A DNA stretch of 64,000 nt, taken from RECM01 sp047921215. Lineage in GTDB: Bacteria; Bacteroidota; Rhodothermia; Balneolales; Cyclonatronaceae. The stretch lies in the NCBI GenBank assembly GCA_047921215.1, contig JBLRWO010000009.1:42555-106554 (forward strand). Reading direction: 5' to 3'. Shown here in pieces: positions 16,964 to 26,638 of this stretch. The position numbers were made by a program, and so were the translations under genes. The notes under the pieces were generated by a model. That model saw nothing but the letters and a program-made list of their open reading frames with translations. It was not told where the DNA came from and did no database searches. How positions within the stretch are numbered: position 1 is the stretch's first letter; the number at the start of each line of letters is the position of its first letter.

Positions 16964-17908
16964 TTGAAGAACAGAAAAAGTGATCTGAGCAGGAAAGCCA
17001 TAACGATCAGTCTGATCGTCTCTTTCTTCTCATTTACGGCCAAGGCAGCCGGGTATCTTTTAACCGGCTCCAACACCGTTCTGTCCGATTTGGCCGAATC
17101 GGTGGTTCATTTGCTGGCCGTGTCGTTCGCCATGTACGGGGTGTTTCTGCGCAGTAAACCGGCTGACGAAAAACACAGCTATGGCCACGAACGGATCAGC
17201 CTGTTGACGGTTGGCGCAGAGGGAGTGGTCATTGTGCTGGCGGGGCTCACCATTATCTACCAATCGGTTAAAAATCTCCTCTTCGGGCTTGAGATCACCC
17301 GTATTTATGAAGGGATGGCTTTTATGACCGCTGCTGCGCTGATCAACCTTGTTCTGGGGCTGTACCTGGTAAGAACCGGGAAAAAAGAGCGCAACATGAT
17401 TGTTTACAGCAACGGCAAACATACCCTTACCGATGTATATACCAGCGGCGGGGTAGTTCTCACCCTGCTGCTTATCTCCATTACCGGCCTGGTGATTCTG
17501 GACGCAATAGTTGCGGTTGCAGTTGCCATATTTATCATGTATGAAGGCAAGAAACTGGTCAGTTACTCACTGGATGGCATTATGGACAGCGTTGATCCCG
17601 AAGCAGATCTCATCATCAGGAACATTCTGAACGGGGATGATATACCCGGCCATATCAAAGACTGGCACAACCTGCGGCACCGCACCACCGGCAGCGTAAC
17701 CTGGATCGAACTCCACCTTCTTTTTGAAAAGGATATCGACTTGCAGACCGCTCACGACGAGGCCACAGCACTTGAAAAAAAACTGATGAGCGCCATTCAG
17801 GGGGATGTGATCGTAACCATTCATCTCGAACCCGAAGAAACCCATGCCAAATCACATCAGGTGTTGAAAGGCATACAGGGTAATCCCGATCTGGAGAATT
17901 TTTTCTAA
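16964..17908 (+). CDS. cation diffusion facilitator (CDF) family metal exporter
   Basis: The 314-residue protein has six predicted membrane spans and a cytosolic C-terminal domain of about 90 residues. The second span has the pattern SDLAESVVHLLAV, resembling the SDALESIVN variant of this family. The fifth has HTLTD (HxxxD), the usual divalent-metal site. CDF proteins export Zn2+, Fe2+, Mn2+ or Co2+ in exchange for protons; the exact metal cannot be read. The C-terminal part (RHRTTGSVTWIELHLLF and HDEATALEKKL) is the family's dimerising, metal-sensing domain. TTG (16964) is required as start, since the next methionine is inside the second span. It is divergent from cca. Confidence 0.9.
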   Translation: MKNRKSDLSRKAITISLIVSFFSFTAKAAGYLLTGSNTVLSDLAESVVHLLAVSFAMYGVFLRSKPADEKHSYGHERISLLTVGAEGVVIVLAGLTIIYQSVKNLLFGLEITRIYEGMAFMTAAALINLVLGLYLVRTGKKERNMIVYSNGKHTLTDVYTSGGVVLTLLLISITGLVILDAIVAVAVAIFIMYEGKKLVSYSLDGIMDSVDPEADLIIRNILNGDDIPGHIKDWHNLRHRTTGSVTWIELHLLFEKDIDLQTAHDEATALEKKLMSAIQGDVIVTIHLEPEETHAKSHQVLKGIQGNPDLENFF

Positions 17909-18076
17909 TGCCCGAGCCGGTAGTGCGTGGAACCATACCGGGTACGCTGACATTCAGTTTGCATTAGCTGATACATTGCGCAGTTACGGAACAACGGTTT
18001 TTAACATTGTATTGTGATAAATTTGGTACTATCATCAATTCTAACTCAAACAAGTACCGCACAACTCTTCTCTGTA

Positions 18077-18511
18077 ATGGAATTACCGAAGCGATGGATG
18101 CTGGCTACCGATGGTTCAAAATATGCGAACCTTTCGGTTGAATATGCCGCACAGCTATACAAATTTATGGATCCAAAGCCGGATGTACTTATAATCAACG
18201 TAATTCCCGAGCCCGGAAAATCTGCCGGCAAGGAAACGGATATCGCTGTAATCAAGGAAAAAGAACGTGGCAAGCAGATACTTCGTGAAGCGGTACAGCG
18301 GTTTATTGATGCCAGTGGCAGCGCTGAAACAGTGAGAACGATGGTTGCAATGGGTGAATCCAGAGAGGTTATCGTGAAAATTGCCGAGGGTAACAAAACC
18401 GATCACATCATTATGGGCGGTGCCGACTTCCGGTGGACAGATGTTATTTCAGGTGGTGTGAGCAACTATGTGCTGCATCACGCCAAATGCCTGGTTACCC
18501 TGATCAAGTAA
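18077..18511 (+). CDS. universal stress protein (UspA) family
   Basis: From the ATG at 18077 the product is 144 residues, beginning MELPKRWMLATDGSKYANLS, a normal Usp start. An in-frame GTG at 18014 would add 21 unlikely residues. The fold pattern is complete (VLIINVIPEPG, AMGESREVIVKIAEG, DHIIMGG). ATP-binding Usp proteins carry Gly-x2-Gly-x9-Gly-Ser/Thr. Here the loop reads GGADFRWTDVISGGVSN, with Asp in place of the second glycine and Gly in place of Ser/Thr, so ATP binding is doubtful. The function is presumed stress-related regulation. Confidence 0.85.
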   Translation: MELPKRWMLATDGSKYANLSVEYAAQLYKFMDPKPDVLIINVIPEPGKSAGKETDIAVIKEKERGKQILREAVQRFIDASGSAETVRTMVAMGESREVIVKIAEGNKTDHIIMGGADFRWTDVISGGVSNYVLHHAKCLVTLIK

Positions 18512-18527
18512 TCAATTTATACAGCAC

Positions 18528-18571
18528 ATAACCACAATATGCCCCGCTGTATCCTATCCGATTGCGGTTAT
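18528..18571. terminator. inverted repeat at the convergent usp/nucleotidyltransferase ends
   Basis: ATAACCACAAT and ATTGCGGTTAT match over 10 of 11 positions across a 22-base gap. The right arm includes the stop codon of the minus-strand gene. Its position between converging genes suggests a role in ending transcription, but the loop is long and no T-tract follows. Confidence 0.3.
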
Positions 18572-19563
18572 CCTTCAATTTCGGAGTGATCACCCAGATG
18601 GGCAGAACCCGCAAATCCATTCACCGACGCATAACTGCCGATCGAAGAATTTTTCAGGACTGAACTTTGAATCATAGCGTGGTCCTGCACGATGGTGTAC
18701 TCGAGGGTGCTGTCGTGTATTTCGGTCCCGGTTTCCAGGCTCACGTGAGGACCAACACGGCTGTTATTAATGACCACTCCTTCAGGTATGTAAACAGGTT
18801 CAATAATTTCTGATCCGCTCACATCACCCCGAACCTGATGTTTCTCTTTTTCAAGAATTACACCGGTGGTTTCAAGCCATGCCGGTATGGTGCCACAGTC
18901 GAGCCACTCATCAACGGTGGCCGCCTTGAACACCTTGCCCCCTTTCAGCAAGCGGTCGATGGCGTCGGTCAGCTGAAACTCATTTCCGTGGCCTTTAATG
19001 TCGTTGTCGAGCAGATATTTAATCTCCGAACGCAGTTCTGCACCGTCCTTAAAATAGTATACTCCTATGATGGCCATCCGTGATATGGGTTCACTGGGTT
19101 TTTCCACAAATCCGGTTATTTTCTCACCTTCATGCAGGGCCACACCAAAGCGTGACGGATCTTCGACCTCCTTGAGCCAGATTACGCTGTCGGCATCATC
19201 CAGGGTTACCTTTCCGTCGGTGTCGAACAGGGTGTCGGCGAAAACCACGATGACCTCTCCTTCCAGGTACTTTTCAGCACAATAGACCGCATGGGCGGTG
19301 CCCAGAGCTTCATCCTGCCGGGTAAATGCAGCTTTGGCGTTGTTCCGTTTGGCCATATCGGCCAGCTTGTTCTTTATCTCATCACCGAAATCACCAAGAA
19401 CGAACACGATTTCATCGATGGGGCGGTCAAGTGTTTTTGAAAACGTCTGTATTATGCGCTCAACGATCATGGTACCCGCAACAGGCAGAAGCGGTTTGGG
19501 AGTGGTATTGGAGTGTGGACGCAGACGTGTACCGCGTCCTGCCATGGGGATTATTAATTTCAT
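18568..19563 (-). CDS. sugar-phosphate nucleotidyltransferase with C-terminal left-handed beta-helix
   Basis: The 331-residue protein opens with the pyrophosphorylase signature MAGRGTRLRPHSNTTPKPLL, followed by VVFADTLFD near residue 105 and EVEDPSRFGVALHEG near 131. The last 90 residues (IPEGVVINNSRVGPHVSLE) show the hexapeptide pattern of a left-handed beta-helix. Such enzymes make NDP-sugars from a sugar-1-phosphate and an NTP. It resembles RmlA/GlmU-type heads more than GlgC, so it should not be taken as the glycogen ADP-glucose enzyme. The nucleotide and sugar cannot be determined. It is divergent from the Mur ligase gene. Confidence 0.85.
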   Translation of the reverse strand: MKLIIPMAGRGTRLRPHSNTTPKPLLPVAGTMIVERIIQTFSKTLDRPIDEIVFVLGDFGDEIKNKLADMAKRNNAKAAFTRQDEALGTAHAVYCAEKYLEGEVIVVFADTLFDTDGKVTLDDADSVIWLKEVEDPSRFGVALHEGEKITGFVEKPSEPISRMAIIGVYYFKDGAELRSEIKYLLDNDIKGHGNEFQLTDAIDRLLKGGKVFKAATVDEWLDCGTIPAWLETTGVILEKEKHQVRGDVSGSEIIEPVYIPEGVVINNSRVGPHVSLETGTEIHDSTLEYTIVQDHAMIQSSVLKNSSIGSYASVNGFAGSAHLGDHSEIEG

Positions 19564-19725
19564 CGCGCCTCTGTTTTGCTGGTAATCAATTAATTATGGT
19601 AAAGATTTATTTCTGTGTCAAAGATAGGAGAACTTGCTATTTTTGTCAGGTTAATTAAACCGAATTCCATCCCTGCAGTTGAGCACCAACAGTAACTGCT
19701 TTACGGCTAAACAGTTTCCGATCAT

Positions 19726-21369
19726 TTGAAGGTATATTACACAGGCATCGAATTGCTACTTTTTCTTATCGCACTGGCGGTAATATGGCATTCCTGGTTC
19801 AGGGCCCGCTATTTCTTTCAGGTTATTCAGCAGAGCGGCTACCATATCAATGAATATGCGGGGTGGCTCAGGAAAAACTGGGCGGGCAAACTTATTGGCA
19901 ATGCTCATTCGGTGATCATTCCCATCTTTCTGATCGAAATGTTCGGAAGCCGGCTTACCATGACCGCTGTCACCATCATTCTGTTTGTGTTCGTTTGCTT
20001 TTTGTTCCTGCCCGGACGGCGCGAGTATACCGGTCTGCAAAAAAAGCCTGTTGTTTTCACCCCGCGATTGATCAGGATGGCTATACCGGTGTTTGTGTTG
20101 TTTCTTATTTTTCCCTGGCTTGGATATATCCAGGCTATGAGATTGGCCTTTCCCACACCTGATGCCATGATACTCACGTTCAGCTTTGTTCTGGCCGACC
20201 TGCTCATTCCTTTCTTCATACTGCTTGCCTCCGTTCTGATGTATCCGGTCGAGAAAAGCATCCAAAACGGATTCAAAAAACGCGCACGGAAAAAAATCAG
20301 GTCCATGCCCGGTCTGAAGGTAATCGCCATTACCGGCAGTTATGGAAAAACATCGACTAAATTCATCATCAAAACCCTGCTGGAAGAGCGTTTCAGTGTT
20401 TGCTACACCCCCGGCAGTTACAACACGCCGATGGGAATCTGCAAGGTTATCAACAACGACCTGAATGCGCGTCATCAGGTGCTCGTACTCGAGATGGGTG
20501 CCCGGTATGAGGGCAATATCGACGAACTTTGTTCTATCGCACAGCCTGATGTATCTGTGGTTACTAATGTTGGCAAGGCTCATCTTGAAACCTTTGGCGA
20601 CATTGATACTATTGCCCGAACCAAGGCCGCGCTTGTGCGCCATCTGAAACCGGGCGGCACTGCCGTACTGAATGCGGATGACCACAGGGTCGCCGCTATG
20701 GCCGGCCGCGACGATATCAACGTACTCACGGCAGGCATCGATGGCGGCGACATCAGAGGCAGCAATATAAGCTATGATGAGAATGGCTGCCGGTTTACGG
20801 TCGCATTGCCCGGCAATGAGCAGATGGAGATTACGACCGGACTGCTCGGAATTCACAACGTTCAAAACATGCTGCTTGGCATTGCCACAGGTTACGTTTT
20901 CGGGCTCCGGGCCGGTACACTTCAGGTGGCGGCACGCAGGGTTGAGCCGGTCGAGCACCGGCTTTCGTTTAAACGGGCCGACGGACTGCTCATCATCGAC
21001 GATGCATTCAACTCCAACCCCACCGGTGCACGCAATGCCGTAGATGTGCTTGCAAAGTTCAGAACCGGGCGCAGGATCATTATTACACCGGGAATGGTGG
21101 AGCTCGGTGAAGAGGAGGAGGCCGAAAACAGGAATTTCGGCCGTCACATTGGCAGGTCCGGTCTGGATCTTGTTATACTGGTGGGGCATGATCGTTCCCG
21201 GCCGATCGTGGAGGGGTTACGTGAAACAGGGCAACCGGATGCGGATGTACGGGTGGTCAGTACCCTGTTCGAGGCACGTGAAATACTGAACAGTTATGTG
21301 CAGGCCGGTGACGTGGTACTCTATGAAAATGACCTGCCGGATATCTACAATGAGGTTACCCTAAAATAG
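19726..21369 (+). CDS. membrane-anchored Mur ligase family protein (MurF-like)
   Basis: The 547-residue protein starts at TTG (no ATG in the first span). It has about five hydrophobic segments within residues 1-180, replacing the usual soluble N-terminal domain of MurF. The Mur ligase core follows: ATP loop AITGSYGKTSTKFIIKTLL near 202-221, YNTPMGICKVI near 230 and VLEMGARYEGNIDEL near 257. VVTNVGKAHLETFG near 280 and the C-terminal domain with IDDAFNSNPTGARNAV near 425-440 complete it. The last motif is typical of MurF, which adds D-Ala-D-Ala to UDP-MurNAc-tripeptide. No dcw cluster genes are nearby, so this may be a second, specialised ligase rather than the housekeeping MurF. Confidence 0.75.
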   Translation: MKVYYTGIELLLFLIALAVIWHSWFRARYFFQVIQQSGYHINEYAGWLRKNWAGKLIGNAHSVIIPIFLIEMFGSRLTMTAVTIILFVFVCFLFLPGRREYTGLQKKPVVFTPRLIRMAIPVFVLFLIFPWLGYIQAMRLAFPTPDAMILTFSFVLADLLIPFFILLASVLMYPVEKSIQNGFKKRARKKIRSMPGLKVIAITGSYGKTSTKFIIKTLLEERFSVCYTPGSYNTPMGICKVINNDLNARHQVLVLEMGARYEGNIDELCSIAQPDVSVVTNVGKAHLETFGDIDTIARTKAALVRHLKPGGTAVLNADDHRVAAMAGRDDINVLTAGIDGGDIRGSNISYDENGCRFTVALPGNEQMEITTGLLGIHNVQNMLLGIATGYVFGLRAGTLQVAARRVEPVEHRLSFKRADGLLIIDDAFNSNPTGARNAVDVLAKFRTGRRIIITPGMVELGEEEEAENRNFGRHIGRSGLDLVILVGHDRSRPIVEGLRETGQPDADVRVVSTLFEAREILNSYVQAGDVVLYENDLPDIYNEVTLK

Positions 21370-21406
21370 GCCGTTAATTACCCAGCCTTAAAGACCCATC
21401 GCGTTC

Positions 21407-22639
21407 CTATTCGTACCTGAGTGCCTCGGCCGGCTGTATTTTTGATGCCCTCAGGGCCGGATACCAGCTGGCCAGAATGCACAGAAGCAGGCTGCCACCG
21501 ATGATCATAAGCAGGTCGGACCAAATAAATACCACGGGATAGGCACTTATGATGAACGATTCAGACCCCGCAAGCCTGATCAGACCATATTCTTTCTGAA
21601 GCCAGCTCACTAACAGACCCAGGGCACCGCCGAGCCCGCACCCGATCAGGCCCACATATATACCCTGCCTCAAAAATACCGCCTTAATATCTGCCCTTTT
21701 AAATCCGTACGACATAAGCAGCCCGATGTCGCGTGTTTTCTGAATCACGATCATGGTAAGCGACCCGACAATATTGAGAACGGCCACCAGTACAATCAGC
21801 ATCAGAATAAAATAAGCGGCCCACTTTTCGAGGTTCATCACATCATACAGGGGTTTTTGAAGATCGTACCAGGTTTTTACATCATAATCTGTACCGAGAG
21901 CGGCCTGAAGTTCACTTTTAATCGCAGCTGACCTGTCGTGATTCAGCAATTTTATGTCGATACCACTCAGTGCATTCCGGGTATTAAAAATACGCTGGGC
22001 AGCTTCGAGGTCAATGAACACCAGCGAACCCTCGAAAACCCGGTCCATGGAAAAGGCGCCCCGAACATTGAAATTATAGGTTCTCGGTGCAGTGAACTGG
22101 GTAAAAGAGCGCTGAATAGCCTGGGCACTCAGCAGGCCCACATCGTCGCCTACGGTAACCCTGAGCTGGCTGGCCAGCTGCTCGCCGATCAGCAGGCCCG
22201 GGCGCCGGTCGCTCACACCAAGACTGAAACGTCCGCTGGTCAGATTGCGGCCAAGATCCACCATCCGGGAGTGAACATCCGGATCAACACCGCGAACCAC
22301 CACCACCTTATAATTCCCGCTTCGGTGGGCCATCAACGATTTCCCCTCCACAAAAGGACTTATAAGTTCAATCTCCGGATGATTTTCAAGTATGCCAGCC
22401 ATCCGGTCATCGGGCATAAATGTGGTTCCGGTAGCCGACTCGATCCGGATATCGGGGTCATAGGCCAGAAGCAGATCTTTCATCAGGTCAAAAAAACCGT
22501 TGAACACCGACAAAACTATGATCAGCATCGCGGTTCCGATCGTAACCCCGGTTATACTGATCAGTGTCAGTGTTGAGATAAGCGTAACTTTCTTTCTGGA
22601 GAACAGATAACGCCGGGCTATGAGGTTTTTTGCATTCAC
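21407..22639 (-). CDS. ABC transporter permease, LolC/LolE-FtsX family
   Basis: The product is 410 residues if it starts at GTG 22639, giving the family-typical opening of a short charged tail and ARRYLFSRKKVTLISTLTL before the first span. The frame stays open to a TTG at 22720, which would add 27 less typical residues. There are four spans: one N-terminal and three in the last 140 residues (MIVIQKTRDIGLLMSYGFKR is the usual coupling-helix region). A periplasmic domain of about 220 residues separates them. LolC/E proteins extract lipoproteins from the inner membrane for LolA. A MacB-type role is less likely given the first-span sequence. No ATPase gene adjoins it. Confidence 0.85.
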   Translation of the reverse strand: MNAKNLIARRYLFSRKKVTLISTLTLISITGVTIGTAMLIIVLSVFNGFFDLMKDLLLAYDPDIRIESATGTTFMPDDRMAGILENHPEIELISPFVEGKSLMAHRSGNYKVVVVRGVDPDVHSRMVDLGRNLTSGRFSLGVSDRRPGLLIGEQLASQLRVTVGDDVGLLSAQAIQRSFTQFTAPRTYNFNVRGAFSMDRVFEGSLVFIDLEAAQRIFNTRNALSGIDIKLLNHDRSAAIKSELQAALGTDYDVKTWYDLQKPLYDVMNLEKWAAYFILMLIVLVAVLNIVGSLTMIVIQKTRDIGLLMSYGFKRADIKAVFLRQGIYVGLIGCGLGGALGLLVSWLQKEYGLIRLAGSESFIISAYPVVFIWSDLLMIIGGSLLLCILASWYPALRASKIQPAEALRYE

Positions 22640-22746
22640 GCCGGAATATACGGTGAACAGCCGACATGCCGGGTGTATCATTTTATCATATCTCGCAAAA
22701 AATTCCTTATTTTCAGACAAAATACATCATTAACCAGGAATCACAT

Positions 22747-24942
22747 TTGGGAAAGCTGATATTAAATAAACAAGAGCAGAAAGCACTTGTTGAGGGGTAC
22801 CACGGTGACGTTTTTTCCGTACTCGGCAACCACCGGGTTGTTCAAAAAAAACAGGAAAAGCAACAGATAAGAACATTGCAGCCGGACGCCCAAACGGTAT
22901 CCGTTATTGATGCAGCCAATAACCGGACAACCCTTACGCCTGTTGACAATACACCACTGTTTGAAGGCCTTTTTCCGGCGGATGCCGATCTGAATAACTA
23001 CAGACTCGAAATTAAATACAACGACGGGGCCAGCCGCACCATCCACGATCCATACAGTTTTACACCACTAATCAGCGATTATGACCTTCAGCTCTGGGGA
23101 GAAGGTAACCATACCAAAGCCTACGAGTTTATGGGTGCCCACATTAAGGAAATTGGTGGCATAAAAGGCGTGCATTTTGTAATAACCGCACCCTCGGCGG
23201 CACGCGTAAGTGTAGTGGGCGGTTTCAATAACTGGGATGGGCGCTGCAATGTGATGCGAAAATATGTAGACCAGGGTATCTGGGAGATATTTATTCCGGG
23301 ACTGGATGAGGGCACCCAATATAAATATGAGATTAAGCCTCACGGTTTTGGTCCGCCTTTTCTGAAATCCGATCCGTACGGATTCTACTACGAGAAACGA
23401 CCGAAAACCGCCTCGGTCATAAAAAACATCAATACCTTCAGCTGGTCTGATAAAGAGTGGATGCAGAAACGTTCGCCCGGACGTGAAAAGCCTGTTTCTG
23501 TTTATGAGCTGCACCTGGGTTCCTGGAAACGTCATATCAAGGATAATTCCTTTTACACCTACCGTGAGCTTGCAGAACATCTCATCCCCTATGTAAAGGA
23601 GCTTGGTTTCTCACACATTGAACTGCTTCCGGTTGCCGAACACCCCTACGATCCTTCATGGGGTTACCAGATAACCGGTTATTATGCACCGACCAGCCGT
23701 TTTGGCGAGCCCGAAGATTTCATGTTTTTCGTAAACGAGTGCCACCGGAACGACCTCGGAGTAATAATCGATTGGGTACCGGCCCATTTCACTAAAGACG
23801 ACCATGGCCTCAGGGAATTTGACGGTACTCACCTGTACGAGCATGCCGACCCCCGGCAGGGGGAACACAGGGACTGGGGAACCAAAATTTTCAATTTCGG
23901 ACGGATAGAGGTAAAAAATTTCCTGATGTCAAATGCCCAGTTCTGGCTTGAAAAGTATCATATCGACGGCCTGAGAGTCGATGCCGTAGCCTCCATGCTC
24001 TACCTGGACTATTCCCGCGAAGAAGGTGACTGGGTACCCAATAAATTCGGTGGACGTGAAAACCTGGAAGCCATCGATTTCCTGAAAAAATTTAATGAGC
24101 TTGTGCACAGGGAATTCCCCGGAATTGTCACCTTCGCCGAAGAGTCGACATCCTGGCCCATGGTTTCCCATCCCACCTACGTTGGCGGTCTTGGTTTCGA
24201 CTACAAATGGAACATGGGCTGGATGAACGATACGCTCAAGTATATTGAAGTTGATCCGCTCTACCGCAAATATCACCACAATCAGCTAACATTTTCGCTG
24301 ATATACGCCTTTTCGGAGAACTTTATACTCCCCTTTTCTCACGATGAAGTTGTACACCTGAAAAAATCGATGCTATCGAAGATGCCGGGCGATAACTGGC
24401 AAAAGTTTGCCAATCTCAGGCTGCTGATGGGGTATCAGTACTGCCACCCCGGGAAAAAACTGCTGTTTATGGGTACCGAGTTCGGTCAGTGGAGCGAGTG
24501 GAACTGTGAACAGGAGCTCGACTGGCCACTGCTTCAGTTCGAGCCCCATCAGGGCATAAAAAAAACCGTACAGGCCCTGAACAATGTTTATAAGTCGGAA
24601 AAAGCCCTGCATCAGCTCGATTTTGACTGGAACGGTTTTAAATGGCTCGATTTTTCGGACGTGGATCAGAGTGTGATCTCTTTTCTCCGTTTCTCCGAAA
24701 ACCGCGACGATTTTGTGATCTGTGCATTCAATTTTACCCCTGGTACCCATCACAATTACATATTCGGTGTGCCGCGGCATGGCCGTTACAAAGAAATATT
24801 CAACAGTGATGACACACGTTTTGGCGGCAGCGGTGTAGTGAATACCGAAATCCATTCAGCCGAAGGTGAATGGCACGGGGAACCTGCCCACATTTCCGTA
24901 AGCCTGCCCCCGCTGGGATGCATCATTATTAAACCACAATAA
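22747..24942 (+). CDS. glgB: 1,4-alpha-glucan branching enzyme
   Basis: From TTG at 22747, seven bases after AGGA, the product is 731 residues, the normal length for GH13 branching enzymes. It begins with MGKLILNKQEQKALVEGYHG. An earlier in-frame start at 22666 would overlap the permease gene. It has an N-terminal module, a CBM48 domain (about 115-215, SVVGGFNNWDGRCNVM) and a catalytic barrel with YELHLGSW, GYQITGYYAPTSRFG, nucleophile Asp in GLRVDAVAS, acid/base Glu in FAEESTSWP and HDEVVH. It creates alpha-1,6 branches in glycogen. malQ follows after 23 bases. Confidence 0.96.
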   Translation: MGKLILNKQEQKALVEGYHGDVFSVLGNHRVVQKKQEKQQIRTLQPDAQTVSVIDAANNRTTLTPVDNTPLFEGLFPADADLNNYRLEIKYNDGASRTIHDPYSFTPLISDYDLQLWGEGNHTKAYEFMGAHIKEIGGIKGVHFVITAPSAARVSVVGGFNNWDGRCNVMRKYVDQGIWEIFIPGLDEGTQYKYEIKPHGFGPPFLKSDPYGFYYEKRPKTASVIKNINTFSWSDKEWMQKRSPGREKPVSVYELHLGSWKRHIKDNSFYTYRELAEHLIPYVKELGFSHIELLPVAEHPYDPSWGYQITGYYAPTSRFGEPEDFMFFVNECHRNDLGVIIDWVPAHFTKDDHGLREFDGTHLYEHADPRQGEHRDWGTKIFNFGRIEVKNFLMSNAQFWLEKYHIDGLRVDAVASMLYLDYSREEGDWVPNKFGGRENLEAIDFLKKFNELVHREFPGIVTFAEESTSWPMVSHPTYVGGLGFDYKWNMGWMNDTLKYIEVDPLYRKYHHNQLTFSLIYAFSENFILPFSHDEVVHLKKSMLSKMPGDNWQKFANLRLLMGYQYCHPGKKLLFMGTEFGQWSEWNCEQELDWPLLQFEPHQGIKKTVQALNNVYKSEKALHQLDFDWNGFKWLDFSDVDQSVISFLRFSENRDDFVICAFNFTPGTHHNYIFGVPRHGRYKEIFNSDDTRFGGSGVVNTEIHSAEGEWHGEPAHISVSLPPLGCIIIKPQ

Positions 24943-24965
24943 AACATTATTTTAGCTGTACAAAC

Positions 24966-26513
24966 ATGTTCAAACGTTCAAGTGGGATCCTTCTTCATCC
25001 GACCTCATTCCCGTCAGATTACGGAATCGGCGACCTTGGCCTGGAAGCAAAAAAATTCATCGATTTTCTGGAAAAATCGGAGCTGTCGGTATGGCAGATC
25101 CTGCCCCTGGGGCCAACCGGTTACGGAAATTCCCCGTACGCTTCCTATTCCGCCTTTGCCGGCAACCACTATCTGATCAGTCCCGATATTTTACACGAAA
25201 AAGAACTGCTTACCAATGATGAGCTCAGGCATGCCATGGTGCCATCCCATGAAAAAGTTGATTACGAAACGGCTTTCAGCAACAAAAGCGAACTTTTAAA
25301 ACGGGCGGCTGACCGGTTTTATGAGCGAAATGACAAACAGGATCAGAAAGACCTGAAGAAATTCAAGAAAGAGAATACCTTCTGGCTCGATGACTATGTA
25401 CTGTTTATTTCATGTCTTGAACACAACGGTTTCAAACCCTGGAACACCTGGGACCCTGCACTCTCAAAACGTGAGCCGGAAGCCCTTAAAAAAGCCCGCA
25501 AAGAGCTCAAAGACCGGATCAACTACCATTATTTTGTTCAGTTCGAATTCTTTAATCAGTGGATGAAGATAAGGGAATATGCCAACCATAAAGAGATTAT
25601 CATTGTTGGCGACATCCCTATATTCGTGGACCATAACAGTTCTGATGTGTGGGCCAATTCGCAGTATTTCGAGGTCGACAGCCGGGGAAACCGGAAACTC
25701 GTTGCAGGTGTACCACCCGACTATTTCAGCGAGACCGGCCAGCTTTGGGGAAATCCACTCTACAAATGGAAAGCACTGAAAAAAGACGGCTATACGTGGT
25801 GGCTTGAACGCTTCAGGCAGATGTTTTATCTGTTCGATGCCATCCGGGTTGACCATTTCCGTGGTTTTGATGCCTACTGGGAGGTAAAAGCGGATGCCGA
25901 GACCGCCATGTACGGGCGCTGGGTGAAAGGCCCCAGCGAAGATCTGTTCGATACCATACTGGATAAGATGGGCACCCTCCCCATCATTGCCGAAGATCTT
26001 GGCGTAATAACAGCGGAAGTTGTGAAATTGCGCGACAAATACAATTTTCCCGGCATGAAAATTCTCCAGTTCGCATTTTCTGACAATGCGGGCAACAGTT
26101 TCCTGCCCCACAACTACGATACGAGCAACTGTATCGTCTATACCGGCACTCACGATAACGACACGACCCGGGGCTGGTACGAATCTGCCTCGGAAAAAGA
26201 ACGGCATCAGGCCCGTGAGTATACGCGGTCTGACGGAAACTCCATTCATACCGAACTAATACATACGGCCATGATGTCGGTGGCACGGATGGCCATTTTC
26301 CCGATGCAGGATCTTCTTGGCCTTGGAACCGAGCACAGAATGAACTATCCCAGTACCGTATCCAATAACTGGCTGTGGCGCTACAAACGAGGTGATCTTG
26401 CTAAAATTGACATCAACTGGCTGCGGTGGCTGGTAAATCTTACCAACCGGAATCCGCGATTGAATCTGTCGGATGCCAACCTTACTACGCTTGAGACCGA
26501 GGAGGCAAATTAA
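24966..26513 (+). CDS. malQ: 4-alpha-glucanotransferase (amylomaltase)
   Basis: The 515-residue protein is a GH77 enzyme that transfers maltodextrin segments between glucans. The opening SSGILLHPTSFPSDYGIGDL and WQILPLGPTGYGNSPY are the family signature. The catalytic triad is visible as the Asp of IRVDHFRGFDAYW near 298, the Glu of IIAEDLGVI near 345 and the Asp of TGTHDNDTTRGW near 398. It is co-directional with glgB and close enough to share a transcript. It would recycle the short glucans left by phosphorylase and debranching; no debranching enzyme is in the window. Confidence 0.96.
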   Translation: MFKRSSGILLHPTSFPSDYGIGDLGLEAKKFIDFLEKSELSVWQILPLGPTGYGNSPYASYSAFAGNHYLISPDILHEKELLTNDELRHAMVPSHEKVDYETAFSNKSELLKRAADRFYERNDKQDQKDLKKFKKENTFWLDDYVLFISCLEHNGFKPWNTWDPALSKREPEALKKARKELKDRINYHYFVQFEFFNQWMKIREYANHKEIIIVGDIPIFVDHNSSDVWANSQYFEVDSRGNRKLVAGVPPDYFSETGQLWGNPLYKWKALKKDGYTWWLERFRQMFYLFDAIRVDHFRGFDAYWEVKADAETAMYGRWVKGPSEDLFDTILDKMGTLPIIAEDLGVITAEVVKLRDKYNFPGMKILQFAFSDNAGNSFLPHNYDTSNCIVYTGTHDNDTTRGWYESASEKERHQAREYTRSDGNSIHTELIHTAMMSVARMAIFPMQDLLGLGTEHRMNYPSTVSNNWLWRYKRGDLAKIDINWLRWLVNLTNRNPRLNLSDANLTTLETEEAN

Positions 26514-26638
26514 CCTTTAAATCCAGCTTCCAAATAGTTATATTTCGAGATTGTATACATCACACTGACGTGTCGTTCAGGAATACTAACATTCCGATCC
26601 AAAACCGGCACAGACACCAGGAATAACTGCTCTAACTT

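Noticed and set aside
19756..21189. A 477-codon frame antisense to the Mur ligase gene
   Set aside because: It has no signal peptide, domain or motif, while the plus-strand frame carries full Mur ligase signatures. Long antisense frames are common at this codon usage.
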